A DNA stretch of 32,470 bases from CAWHPS01 sp963831235. GTDB lineage: Bacteria > Fibrobacterota > OXYB2-FULL-49-7 > JAEUSG01. The notes beneath the pieces are model-generated. The model saw nothing but the letters and a program-made list of their open reading frames with translations. It was not told the DNA's origin and ran no database searches. The position numbers and the translations under genes are program-made. The stretch is from contig CAWHPS010000016.1 in the NCBI GenBank assembly GCA_963831235.1, positions 1 to 32,470 on the forward strand, in the 5' to 3' direction. Positions 22,162 to 31,277 of the stretch are shown piece by piece (the first letter of the stretch is position 1; every line of letters starts with the position of its first letter).

Positions 22162-24972
22162 ATGGAACAGGAACGAGCGCGCATTAAGAAAATGCTTAAT
22201 GACGGTAAGATCACAAAAGAAGATGCGGAAAAGCTCCTTGATGCACTTCCTCATCCCAAGAAAGACAATGGGAAGCATCATGGCAAAGGAATGCGTCCCG
22301 CCATCATCATTAGCTTTATCGCATTAATCGCAGTCCTTAGTCTTTGCTATTATTTCTTTTCCTCAGGTTCCAAACCGTCCGTTTCCAAAGTTCCGGAAAT
22401 AAGTCCAATTCAACCATTAAACAACATTGACCGGACCCCTTTAGAACCCCAGCCTGTTGGGCAACAATCGATTCATCCGGAAAAACACTATTCATTAATG
22501 GAAATCCCGGAAAATTCCATAGCAGGGCAAGGCGAAATGCTATTAATCAGCCAAGGCAAGAAGCTGGCCTTGCCTTTAATAGGGACAAATGTTACTGGAA
22601 AGGTTAATGGTTTTCTGGCGCGGGTTACGGTTGAACAAAAATTTATCAATCCCGGAGATTCTACAGTTGAGGCAATTTATGTTTTTCCCCTGCCGGAAAA
22701 TTCGGCAGTTGACTCCATGGTAATGACAATAGGCGCAAAGCGAATCAAGGGCATTATAAAGGAACGTGGTGAAGCTCGCGCTATTTATGAACAGGCGCGC
22801 AGGGAAGGCCGGACAGCAAGTCTTCTGGAACAGGAGCGCCCAAATATTTTTACTCAGTCCGTGGCAAACATCCTTCGGGGGGACACCATCCTTGTCACAA
22901 TCAGCTATGTTCAGGAGCTTAAATTCCGAAAGGGTAAATATTATTTCAATTTCCCCATGGTTGTTGGCCCCCGTTATATTCCAGGCACACCGCATCACCC
23001 TGAAAAACGCGGGACTGAGCCGCCAACGGATCAGGTGACAGACGCGGAAAAGATAACTCCTCCGATTCTTCCACAGGATTTCCGGAGTGGAAATGAAATC
23101 TCATTATCACTCTCCATCAATGCCGGTACACCTGTAAAGGAACTGGAATCGCCCAGTCATAAAATCAAAGTCACTGTTGATGGCAGCACAAACATGGTTG
23201 CATTGCAGGAGAGTGACAGGATTCCCAACAAGGATTTCATGCTTGAATATACAGTATCCGGCAATGAGATAAATAATGTGGTGCTCACTCATCGTTCCGG
23301 AAACCAGGAGGGCTTTTTCCAGCTTCTGATGATTCCAAAGCGAGTCATCGAAAAAGATGTTTTTCCGCGTGAACTTGTTTTTGTTGTTGACAACAGCGGT
23401 TCCATGGGTGGCTTTCCCATTGAAAAATGCAAGGAGGTCATGCGTTTATGTCTCTCAAAAATGCGAAAAAATGACCTTTTCAATGTTATAAAGTTTTCCG
23501 GATCAACAGGCATTCTATGGAAACAGTCTGAAAAGGCGACAGATGAAAATGTTAAAAGTGCGCTTGATTATGTAGATCAAATGCGGGGCGGCGGTGGGAC
23601 TGAAATGCTTTCTGCAATCAATTCTATTTTTGATTTGCCGAAAACTGAAGGTCGTAGGCGGCTGGTACTTTTCCTTACGGATGGGTTTATAGGTAATGAA
23701 GGCGCAGTTCTTGCTACGGTTAGGCAGCGATTGGAAGACAGCCGTGTGTTCAGTTTGGGAGTCGGTTCTTCTGTCAACCACTATTTGATTGAAGGTTTGG
23801 CTTATGTTGGGCACGGAGAAAGCATAACAATACGCCAGGATGGCAATGCAGAAAAAGCAACTGAGGATTTCTACGAGCTTATTGACGCACCGGCCCTCAC
23901 TGATATAAGCCTTGAATGGCAGGGATTGGAGGTGCAGGATCAGCAACCTGCACAACTTCCGGATTTGTTTTTTGGCCAGCCGCTTGTTGTTACTGCAAAA
24001 TATAAGAATGCGGGAAAAGGAACATTACGTATTACAGGCAAGCTTGCGGGAAATAAAAATTACGATAAATCCATCCGAGTCGAACTGCCGGAAAAAAACA
24101 ATGACAATGCGCTCCTTGCAACTTTATGGGCGCGGAAAAAGATTGGCGAAATTCAATTGCTTGAAAGCAAGGTCTTTGGGGCAAACGCATATACTACTGA
24201 AGAAGTAAAAGAAAAGGTTCTAAAACTCGGTTTGGCATATAAAATAATGACCAATTTTACAAGCTTTGTTGCTGTGGATGATGCTGTGCGTAATAAAAGC
24301 GGGAAATGGGTTTCAGTGGAACAGCCGGTAGATCTGCCTGAAGGTGTTTCGCCTAACAGCCAACCGGCATATCGATTTGGAAGAGTCACTCAGAAAGGCC
24401 TGCTGCCCATGCCTGGTGTAACAGATTATGTGCCAGGCAGCGGGGTTCACAAACAACTTAAAACCTCCGGTTTATCCGGCATGGGCCGCATGGGGACAGC
24501 CAGAGCCAGATTTGCACCAGGTTATGCTGGTGCAGGCGAAGGTGGTGGAGGGATGGACGATCTCCTAGATGAACTTGGAAGTGGCGGTAGTGCTGCCAAG
24601 AAATCAGAAAGCCTTACCCGGCGTGCAACAGTTGAAATTTCATCCTCTACAGAATCCTTGACTTCAAACGACACATTAGCCGGCCGCAGTCCAGATGAAA
24701 TCCGGCGTGTGATCATGCAACACATAGGCGGTCTTAGAGCGGAATATAATAAGCGGCTTCGTTCCTTACCCAATCTTAAGGGGAGTATCTTAATCAGGCT
24801 GTCCATTGATCCATCAGGGCGTGTTATAAATTGTATCTTGATTTCTTCCACTCTTAATGATAAAATATTGGAAATGGGTGTTATTTCCAGGATCAAATCC
24901 TGGATGTTCAGCGCCTGCTCGACCTGCGGTACGGCAACATTGAACTATCCGTTTAGTTTCTCTCAACAATAG
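22162..24972 (+). CDS. VIT and vWA domain membrane protein with AgmX/PglI C-terminal domain
   Basis: This 936-residue protein starts with a SHOCT-like motif (RARIKKMLNDGKITKEDAEKL, 5-25), then one transmembrane helix (46-66), giving an N-in, C-out topology. A VIT domain spans about 138-255 (VEQKFINPGDSTVEAIYVFPLP, ARAIYEQARREGR, RPNIFTQSVANI). A vWA domain spans about 403-560 with a complete MIDAS: DNSGS (410-414), T480 and TDG (506-508). A glycine-rich linker (about 783-813) precedes a C-terminal AgmX/PglI-like domain (about 850-936, GLRAEYNKRLRSLPNLKGSI) with a CSTC pair. Such inter-alpha-trypsin-inhibitor-like proteins bind partners through metal-dependent contacts. The start has AAGGAGCTCCC upstream. 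Confidence 0.88.
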   Translation: MEQERARIKKMLNDGKITKEDAEKLLDALPHPKKDNGKHHGKGMRPAIIISFIALIAVLSLCYYFFSSGSKPSVSKVPEISPIQPLNNIDRTPLEPQPVGQQSIHPEKHYSLMEIPENSIAGQGEMLLISQGKKLALPLIGTNVTGKVNGFLARVTVEQKFINPGDSTVEAIYVFPLPENSAVDSMVMTIGAKRIKGIIKERGEARAIYEQARREGRTASLLEQERPNIFTQSVANILRGDTILVTISYVQELKFRKGKYYFNFPMVVGPRYIPGTPHHPEKRGTEPPTDQVTDAEKITPPILPQDFRSGNEISLSLSINAGTPVKELESPSHKIKVTVDGSTNMVALQESDRIPNKDFMLEYTVSGNEINNVVLTHRSGNQEGFFQLLMIPKRVIEKDVFPRELVFVVDNSGSMGGFPIEKCKEVMRLCLSKMRKNDLFNVIKFSGSTGILWKQSEKATDENVKSALDYVDQMRGGGGTEMLSAINSIFDLPKTEGRRRLVLFLTDGFIGNEGAVLATVRQRLEDSRVFSLGVGSSVNHYLIEGLAYVGHGESITIRQDGNAEKATEDFYELIDAPALTDISLEWQGLEVQDQQPAQLPDLFFGQPLVVTAKYKNAGKGTLRITGKLAGNKNYDKSIRVELPEKNNDNALLATLWARKKIGEIQLLESKVFGANAYTTEEVKEKVLKLGLAYKIMTNFTSFVAVDDAVRNKSGKWVSVEQPVDLPEGVSPNSQPAYRFGRVTQKGLLPMPGVTDYVPGSGVHKQLKTSGLSGMGRMGTARARFAPGYAGAGEGGGGMDDLLDELGSGGSAAKKSESLTRRATVEISSSTESLTSNDTLAGRSPDEIRRVIMQHIGGLRAEYNKRLRSLPNLKGSILIRLSIDPSGRVINCILISSTLNDKILEMGVISRIKSWMFSACSTCGTATLNYPFSFSQQ

Positions 24973-25086
24973 AAGGAGCGAAACAAAGAAAGGGGGCGAT
25001 TATTATGACTTATACATAAGAAATTATTATCGCAAACAGTTTAGGAAGAATTAGTAACCTGCCCAGGAATAACAAAAGGAGGGGAT

Positions 25087-26094
25087 ATGTTTACACGACA
25101 ATTCAGCGCCTTGCAATGTCGCACAGATGTCTTCTTCATTGATAATGACCACAAGTTGTTCAAATGTTCCGGGATTTCAGTTTTATCCGCACTTTTAATC
25201 GGTTTTTTTCTATGCTTTTATTATCAACCGCAAACAACAATGAAAAAGTCCCTGGTCCCATGGGAGCCTAATTCTTACATCACACTTCAGCCTTTCGCCC
25301 ATGCAAAAATTACCCTGCCTGCTGAACAGTATGCAAAGGAGACGCACCAGAAGCAATCCTCTCAGAATGCAGGTGTTGTATTACGTCAAAGAGCTGGGAT
25401 TGCTATCGGTAATGTCAGCAATTACGGTAGTGGTGACATTAATGTTAGGGTAAGAAATAAAGGTGTTTTAAAATTGCTTTATGGAAAAGGGGCCATATCC
25501 GCAATTGCGGGAGAAAGGACTGTATCATGTCCGACTGTCAAGGATATCGACGCCGCGCTTCAGCAAATCGTTGGGCTCAAGCTTGACGGTCTTCCAAAGT
25601 TCGGTTGCCCGGGGCTGCCAACACATAAGTTTAACATTGGGTATAACGGTATTGGCGGGAGCGGACCTGCTGGAATTGACGATTATATCCAGGAGCTTTC
25701 CAGCAAATCGCCTGCTAATTTAAGATCACTTACAATCTCGCAGCAGACCGGCATCCTAAATACAGCCCAAGACCCGGCTTTTATCCCTTCTGATGCGGGG
25801 CTTGCTGGCCGAAGCGCGAAGGAGATCCACAAAGTCGTATTGAGCCATATTTCCGGCTTACGTGCTGAATACATGCTAAGGCTTCGGGTAAACCCGAATC
25901 TCGCGGGTAAAATAACAACCCGCTTTACTATTACATCTGCTGGAAATGTTCAATCTTGTATTATTCTCGAGAACACCATGAATGATAAAATGCTGGAACT
26001 CGCCATTGCCCGAAGAATTAAGAATTGGTTATTTGACCCCTGTGCCTCTTGCGGAAGTGCGATAGTGGTTTATCCTTTTTGCTTTAGCCAATGA
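25087..26094 (+). CDS. Membrane-anchored protein with AgmX/PglI C-terminal domain
   Basis: This 335-residue protein has one transmembrane helix (about 29-46, ISVLSALLIGFFLCFYY) and a long extracytoplasmic part. Residues about 245-335 are paralogous to the end of the upstream VIT-vWA protein: LAGRSAKEIHKVVLSHISGLRAEY against LAGRSPDEIRRVIMQHIGGLRAEY, with CASC against CSTC and ending in YPFCFSQ against YPFSFSQ. The middle part (about 100-200) is not recognised. A strong AGGAGGGG ribosome site lies 6 bases before the ATG. It lies 114 bases after the upstream gene in the same direction, probably cotranscribed. AgmX/PglI proteins are linked to gliding and TonB-like envelope functions in other bacteria. 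Confidence 0.8.
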   Translation: MFTRQFSALQCRTDVFFIDNDHKLFKCSGISVLSALLIGFFLCFYYQPQTTMKKSLVPWEPNSYITLQPFAHAKITLPAEQYAKETHQKQSSQNAGVVLRQRAGIAIGNVSNYGSGDINVRVRNKGVLKLLYGKGAISAIAGERTVSCPTVKDIDAALQQIVGLKLDGLPKFGCPGLPTHKFNIGYNGIGGSGPAGIDDYIQELSSKSPANLRSLTISQQTGILNTAQDPAFIPSDAGLAGRSAKEIHKVVLSHISGLRAEYMLRLRVNPNLAGKITTRFTITSAGNVQSCIILENTMNDKMLELAIARRIKNWLFDPCASCGSAIVVYPFCFSQ

Positions 26095-26119
26095 TAATTG
26101 TTCCAGTCGATTTTTTGTA

Positions 26120-26373
26120 CCATCCCCCTTCCATCCCTGTTTGGAAGGGGGAAAGGGGGCATGTGCGCTAACTTATCAATCCCGCCGCACGGAGGCGGCG
26201 GGACTGTTTTGTATTCATATTCTTAGTGCCCGAGCCAGAGACGGCTCGGGATGTGGGTCTGAGGCGGGGCCGTTTCTGGCCCCGCCATCACATTTAAAGA
26301 ATCCCATAGTTCAGTCCCGCCGCCGTGCGGCGGGTGGCAATTAAGTTAGCGCTTATGGGGAAAGGGGGATGGG
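26120..26373. mobile_element. Palindromic element, copy 3, with a second element nested inside
   Basis: The outer ends CCATCCCCCTT (26120) and AAAGGGGGATGGG (to 26373) are inverted, and resemble the 4679 and 11308 elements. A hairpin CCCCCTTCC/GGAAGGGGG remains at the left. Inside is a distinct unit at 26165-26352. The composite fills the gap between the convergent AgmX-type gene and clpB, where it could also act as a terminator. Confidence 0.65.
26165..26352. repeat. Nested GC-rich four-hairpin palindromic unit (188 bp)
   Basis: Perfect 11-bp ends GCGCTAACTTA (26165-26175) and TAAGTTAGCGC (26342-26352) bracket four hairpins with 8-9 bp stems: CCCGCCGC/GCGGCGGG (26181-26202), CCCGAGCC/GGCTCGGG (26229-26250), GGCGGGGCC/GGCCCCGCC (26263-26286) and CCCGCCGC/GCGGCGGG (26316-26334). 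Its GC content is far above its surroundings. It resembles a REP/BIME-like or MITE unit, or a structured RNA. Confidence 0.7.
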
Positions 26374-26403
26374 TAACACAAGAGTTTGCATGTTTTATTT
26401 CCC

Positions 26404-28977
26404 TTATTTCACACCATAGCCCTTTTCATCTGAATATTTAATCTCATACTTACCCCCTTCATGTATGTTTCCCTTCAGAATTTCACCTGATATGAAATTC
26501 TCCACTTCGGACTGGATGAGTCTTTTAAGGGGTCGCGCTCCATAAATAGGATCAAATCCCTTTTCAGCAAGGTGCTGAACCACATTATTCTCAAATGCAA
26601 TCTCAATATCTCTTGAAATTAGCCGTTGCTTAAGCCGGTTGAGCTGAATCTCAACAATGCCTTTGAACTCATTCTGCTTAAGCGGGTTGAAAATAATTAT
26701 CTCGTCAATGCGGTTAATGAATTCCGGCCTCAGGTATTTCTTAAGCTCCTCCCGGATAATGCTTTCGTGGTCTTTTTGCTTTGCCCCGGTTAATATTTCA
26801 CTTCCGATATTGCTTGTCATTATAAGAATGGTGTTTTTGAAATCCACCTTCCGTCCTTTGCCGTCCGTCAATATGCCGTCATCAAAAACCTGAAGCAGGG
26901 CGTTTAGTACCTCCGGATGGGCCTTTTCAATCTCGTCGAAAAGGATCACACTGTAAGGTCTTCTGCGCACAGCTTCTGTTAGTTGACCGCCTTCCTCGTA
27001 TCCGACATATCCCGGGGGCGCGCCTATCAGCCTTGCAACAGAGTGCTTTTCCATGTATTCGGACATGTCTATACGTACCAGGGCTTTGGGGTCGTTGAAG
27101 AGAAATTCGGTTAATGTGCGGGCAAGTTCAGTTTTGCCAACACCTGTCGGGCCAAGGAATAAGAATGAGCCTGAAGGCCTGTCCGCATCAGTAATACCGG
27201 CCCGTGTGCGCCTAATGGTATCAGCAACAGCCTTTATGGCCTGATCCTGTCCCACAACCCGTTTGGCAAGTTCCGCTTCGGCAAAGATTAGTTTGTCTCG
27301 TTCGCTTGAAAGCATTTTTGATACAGGAATTCCGGTCCATGACGATACTACTCGCGCTATGTCCTCGTCATCGACTTCTTCTTTTAAAAGCCTTTCGGAT
27401 TTGTCTATGGAATTGTATTCTTCATTAAGATTATTCAAATCCTTTTCAAGTTTCGGGATTTGCCCGTAACGAATTTCCGATACTGATGTAAAATCGCCTT
27501 TTTGTTCAAGAATTGATTCTTGTGATTTCAGTTCGTCGATCTTACTTTTGGTTTGCCGTATCTTTCCTATGATTTCCTTTTCACGTCCCCATTTTACTTT
27601 AAGCGTAGTAAGCGTGGATTCGATTTCAGCAGCCTTCTTTTTGTTTTCCTCCAGACGAACTTTGCTCGCATCGTCTGTTTCACGTTTCAATGCCTGTTCC
27701 TCTATTTTAAGCCTTGTCATTAAGCGCTGCTTTTCATCGATTTCACCTGGTAAGGAATCTATCTGCATTTTAAGGCGTGATGCTGCCTCGTCAATCAGGT
27801 CAATGGCCTTGTCCGGCAGGAAGCGATCCGATATGTATCTGTTGGATAATGTTGCGGCAGCCACTATTGCGTTGTCCTGAATGCGGACACCGTGATGCAC
27901 ATCATACTTTTCCTTCAAACCGCGAAGTATTGAAATCGTGTCAAGAACAGATGGCTCTGTCACATAGACTTTCTGGAAGCGCCTTTCGAATGCAGCATCC
28001 TTTTCTATGTGCTTCTGATATTCGTTTAGAGTTGTGGCACCGATACAGCGCAATTCTCCTCTTGCAAGCGCTGGTTTCAACATGTTTGCAGCGTCAATTG
28101 CTCCTTCTGCGGCCCCTGCGCCCACAATAGTGTGAAGTTCATCGATAAATAAGATTATTCCACCGTTTGATTTCTCAACTTCGTTTAATACGGCCTTGAG
28201 TCTTTCCTCGAATTCACCTCTGAATTTAGCTCCTGCAAGGAGCGAGGCTATATCGAGTCCGATGAGCTTTTTATTTTTCAAGCCTTCAGGAACATCACCT
28301 GAAACAATCCTCTGTGCAAGCCCCTCGACAATGGCTGTTTTGCCAGTGCCGGGTTCACCTATGAGTACCGGATTATTTTTTGTGCGGCGCAAAAGGACTT
28401 GAATCACCCTTCTTATTTCAGTGTCACGACCGATAACGGGATCAAGTTTTCTGTTTCTGGCCCGTTCAGTAAAATCAATTGAAAAGCGTTTGATTGCATT
28501 CATCTGATTTTCCGGCGTGGGGGTGTCAATTGTTTTTCCATTGCGCTGCTTTAAAATGATTTTCTTTAGCCGTTTTGAATCAAGCCCCATTCCATCAAGA
28601 ATCCCTTTTAAGTCTCCGTTGCTTACATCAACAATACCCAGGAACATGTGTTCGGTTGACACATAGGAATCAGCCATTGATTTGGCAATTTCAAATGCAT
28701 TGTTGAGCGCCTTTTGGCCGTTTCTTGATAATTGGGGTGAAGAAGCATCTCCGGATAATTTTGGTTTCCTGTTAAGCAGATTATCGAGGAGCCCCACTAG
28801 TTTTCCAGGGGGAATTCCGGATACATTTAACAGTTCAGGCACAATACCATCTTTTTGGGTGACTAACGAATATAGAAGATGTTCCTCTGTAAGTTCCGGA
28901 TGTCCTCTATTTATGGCCAGATTCTTGGCATCATTTAAAACAAGTGATGCCATTTCAGTGAGTTTATTTAAATCCAT
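26404..28977 (-). CDS. clpB: ClpB disaggregase chaperone
   Basis: This 857-residue AAA+ protein resolubilises protein aggregates with the DnaK system in the cytosol. It has the Clp N-domain repeats (about 1-145, HPELTEEHLLYSL and STEHMFLGI), AAA1 with Walker A GEPGTGKT (207-214) and Walker B ILFIDELHT, a coiled-coil middle domain (about 400-530), AAA2 with Walker A GPTGVGKT (609-616) and VILFDEIEKAHPEVLN, and a C-terminal small domain. The middle domain and length distinguish it from ClpA and ClpC. GGAGGT lies 5 bases before the ATG. No CIRCE element was seen upstream. Full length and intact. Confidence 0.97.
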   Translation of the reverse strand: MDLNKLTEMASLVLNDAKNLAINRGHPELTEEHLLYSLVTQKDGIVPELLNVSGIPPGKLVGLLDNLLNRKPKLSGDASSPQLSRNGQKALNNAFEIAKSMADSYVSTEHMFLGIVDVSNGDLKGILDGMGLDSKRLKKIILKQRNGKTIDTPTPENQMNAIKRFSIDFTERARNRKLDPVIGRDTEIRRVIQVLLRRTKNNPVLIGEPGTGKTAIVEGLAQRIVSGDVPEGLKNKKLIGLDIASLLAGAKFRGEFEERLKAVLNEVEKSNGGIILFIDELHTIVGAGAAEGAIDAANMLKPALARGELRCIGATTLNEYQKHIEKDAAFERRFQKVYVTEPSVLDTISILRGLKEKYDVHHGVRIQDNAIVAAATLSNRYISDRFLPDKAIDLIDEAASRLKMQIDSLPGEIDEKQRLMTRLKIEEQALKRETDDASKVRLEENKKKAAEIESTLTTLKVKWGREKEIIGKIRQTKSKIDELKSQESILEQKGDFTSVSEIRYGQIPKLEKDLNNLNEEYNSIDKSERLLKEEVDDEDIARVVSSWTGIPVSKMLSSERDKLIFAEAELAKRVVGQDQAIKAVADTIRRTRAGITDADRPSGSFLFLGPTGVGKTELARTLTEFLFNDPKALVRIDMSEYMEKHSVARLIGAPPGYVGYEEGGQLTEAVRRRPYSVILFDEIEKAHPEVLNALLQVFDDGILTDGKGRKVDFKNTILIMTSNIGSEILTGAKQKDHESIIREELKKYLRPEFINRIDEIIIFNPLKQNEFKGIVEIQLNRLKQRLISRDIEIAFENNVVQHLAEKGFDPIYGARPLKRLIQSEVENFISGEILKGNIHEGGKYEIKYSDEKGYGVK

Positions 28978-29332
28978 TTTTTACCTCCACAAAACATTAA
29001 ACAAAATCAATGCCGTAATAAATTGTGATATAGTGTATTGTTTTATAATTGGTTATGCGATAAGTAAATATTGGAAAACATCGAATGTCTCAGAATTGAA
29101 CATTGGTAATTTAAAAACGAAAACCCGAAAGTAAGTTTACCTTCGAGTTTAATGAATTGTCATACAGAGCCAACTATTATTTTGTGGATTGTTACTTTGT
29201 TGAGATTCTGAAATCAGGGATGTTTAGTGGACATGGACAGTCATTAGCCGAGAAAGATATTTTCTTGATAGGTTAAGTCATCGATGGCGGTTTGAGCAAA
29301 AGACAAGCCGGCATATTGTGTGTCGACGAAAC
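28978..29332. other. Intergenic region between clpB and the secreted protein gene
   Basis: No complete gene is seen. It holds the clpB ribosome site, the stem-loop at 29121-29150, and at 29277-29336 a 19-codon open stretch reading GGLSKRQAGILCVDET-stop that resembles the helix-turn-helix of a transposase. That stretch is too short to assign. Confidence 0.35.
29121..29150 (-). terminator. Stem-loop in the clpB upstream region
   Basis: On the minus strand AAACTCGAAGGTAA and TTACTTTCGGGTTT pair over 14 positions when G-U pairs are allowed, and are followed by TTCGTTTTT. On the plus strand the stem has two mismatches, so the structure is suited to minus-strand RNA. It lies about 145 bases before clpB: a terminator of an upstream unit or part of a long leader. 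Confidence 0.4.
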
Positions 29333-29361
29333 TTGAATACTTAAAATAGAATTCTATTTTA
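29333..29361 (+). promoter_or_regulatory. Promoter overlapped by a perfect 20-bp palindrome
   Basis: TTGAAT (29333-29338), a 16-base spacer and TATTTT (29355-29360) form a promoter. TAAAATAGAATTCTATTTTA (29342-29361) is a perfect palindrome covering spacer and -10, a typical operator position. Transcription would begin near 29367, downstream of the ATG at 29361, which supports the start at 29388 for the gene. Confidence 0.45.
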
Positions 29362-29387
29362 TGCTACCTCACAGTAAATCAAATGTC

Positions 29388-31277
29388 ATGAAAACTGCAA
29401 CATACTCTATATTATTGTCTTTTATTTTATTATTTATCCATGTTTCTGCTGGCAATTCAATGGGGGTAAAAGAAATTTATAGAGGCGTTATTAGCGGCGG
29501 TGCTTTTAAGGCAGGTCATCCAGGTTTTGCAAAAGATTCTACAATTACACAATTTAATATTATCGGACTTTTCCTTAATGATAAGCCCATACAACTTGGG
29601 TTCATGAACCTTGAAGAATGGCTCAGCTACATCTACAATCCCAAAAATTCATATCTTCCAAACAATGAATCGGGCATTGCCATCGCTGGCTTATCATTCC
29701 CATGGCTTGAAAAGCATCCGCTAATAATAGGCTACACCATTAGCCATGAAGATACGACTCTTGAGTGGGAAGCCCAGTGGATAGCCTCTTTAGAAAGAAG
29801 GCTGAATTCAGGTATGCGTCCAATTTGGCTGCTCATGGGCCCGAAATTTACTGTTCAAAATGTTTTTACTCAATTTTTAGTTAAAGAGCATTCACCTTTT
29901 CCTGAATTAGCTGTAAAAGAAGCAATGGTTAATGGTTGGGTATTTGCTTCAACCGGGCCAAAAATTATAGAGACTTCTGTTGACAAATACACCATTAAAG
30001 TAAGGTTTAGTGATTCCGTGAATATTTTTTGGTTAGGTCCAAACCAGACCACAAAAGGATTACAATGGCTAAGCCATAAAACCGGTATAACATCAGATAG
30101 CTACACGATGAAAAGCAATGGTGCAACCAATACTTTCATCAGATTTGTGGCTGAGAAAAACGGTAAATATGGGTTCAGCTCACCCATTTTCTTGCGAAAT
30201 GGTAAAGTTGAAAACCCATACCAATTGCCAAATAGCTTCTGGATAAAAGGTGCCGCACACATGAATCCAATGATCAAATTCAAAAGTGATCTTATGACCG
30301 CATTTAAATATGATTCAACCTTCAAGGCCTTGGGATATGAAGGCGTTTTCTTCAACAGTTACAATTATTGGCCGATGCAAATGGCACGTCTTACAAAGGA
30401 GCCAATTCCATATATTGAAAAAGTAATCCAATCACAGACCATGGGTAATAAATTACAAATAGAGGTTATTGGCAGAAATTTCCAAGACTCACTTATTATT
30501 AAGTATGGAACCTATTCCAAGCCGGTCGTCAACACCAAAGACTCTCTTGGTTTTAGAATCAGTATTGATGAAAAACTGCTACCTGCCAAATACGACCTAA
30601 CAATCATAAACGCAAATGGATATAAATTCAATTATCCATGGGCTTTTTCAGTAAAAGAAGCCAAAGTTATGACAGAAACTTTTGATCATTTTGACGAGAC
30701 AAATTTCGCTTTTTTATCTGATGTGGTTAATAAAGTAATTGTAATTGATAGTAATATAGCATGGTTTGCAACCAACGAGGGGATACTCAAACAAGATAAT
30801 GGAAAATGGATAAATTTTATTCGCAAGAGCCATGTAAAATTTGTTGGGAGTCCTTCAAATACAATCTTTGTCGAAGACAGTAACATGGCATCCCCTATTG
30901 TTTACGATATGGCAAAAGATGTTAATGGGAATGTTTGGTTTGCCACCTTCTATGGTGTATGTTACCATGGTATTAATGGCTGGGCCAGGAAAGGCGAAGA
31001 AAAAGATTTTCCGCATAATGAGATTTACAGTATCACATCAAGCCCGACCGGAGAAATTGTTGTCTTATGTAAAAAGGGGCCCCTGATTTTCAAGACAAAC
31101 CATTGGATTAAAATACCAGGTTTTCCGCAGTCGCTATATCAATTTTCCGACATAAGGGAGATAGTAATTGCTAATATACCGTTAATAATGATATCTTCAT
31201 GCTATATTACAAGAGGAGGCCTCTCGCATGAAGACATCGATTCTGGAACAAAACGAGATCAGCAGTGGTGTGGTTGA
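29388..31277 (+). pseudogene. Secreted protein with propeller repeats, truncated by an IS
   Basis: From ATG 29388 the product has a clean signal peptide (MKTATYSILLSFILLFIHVSAG). The first 400 residues are not recognised. The segment near residues 395-430 resembles an IPT/TIG-like beta domain (QIEVIGRNFQDSLIIKYG). After it come two-component-regulator-propeller-like blades (IAWFATNEGILKQDNGKWINF; GNVWFATFYGVCYHGINGWAR). The frame enters the ISAzo13-like element near 31172, and the last ~35 residues are IS sequence, so the C-terminal part, possibly including a sorting tail, is lost or lies beyond the window. It was probably a surface protein. Confidence 0.7.

Noticed and set aside
23515..23955. 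Minus-strand 146-residue frame inside the VIT-vWA gene
   Set aside because: It is antisense to the intact vWA domain with a clear MIDAS motif; no independent support.
25003..25020. Tiny frame ATGACTTATACATAA after a purine-rich stretch between the VIT-vWA and AgmX-type genes
   Set aside because: Four codons only; too short to be meaningful as a gene.
26120..26373. CRISPR array
   Set aside because: The repeated GC hairpins have different sequences and uneven spacing and sit within nested inverted repeats; there is no direct-repeat/spacer pattern or cas gene.
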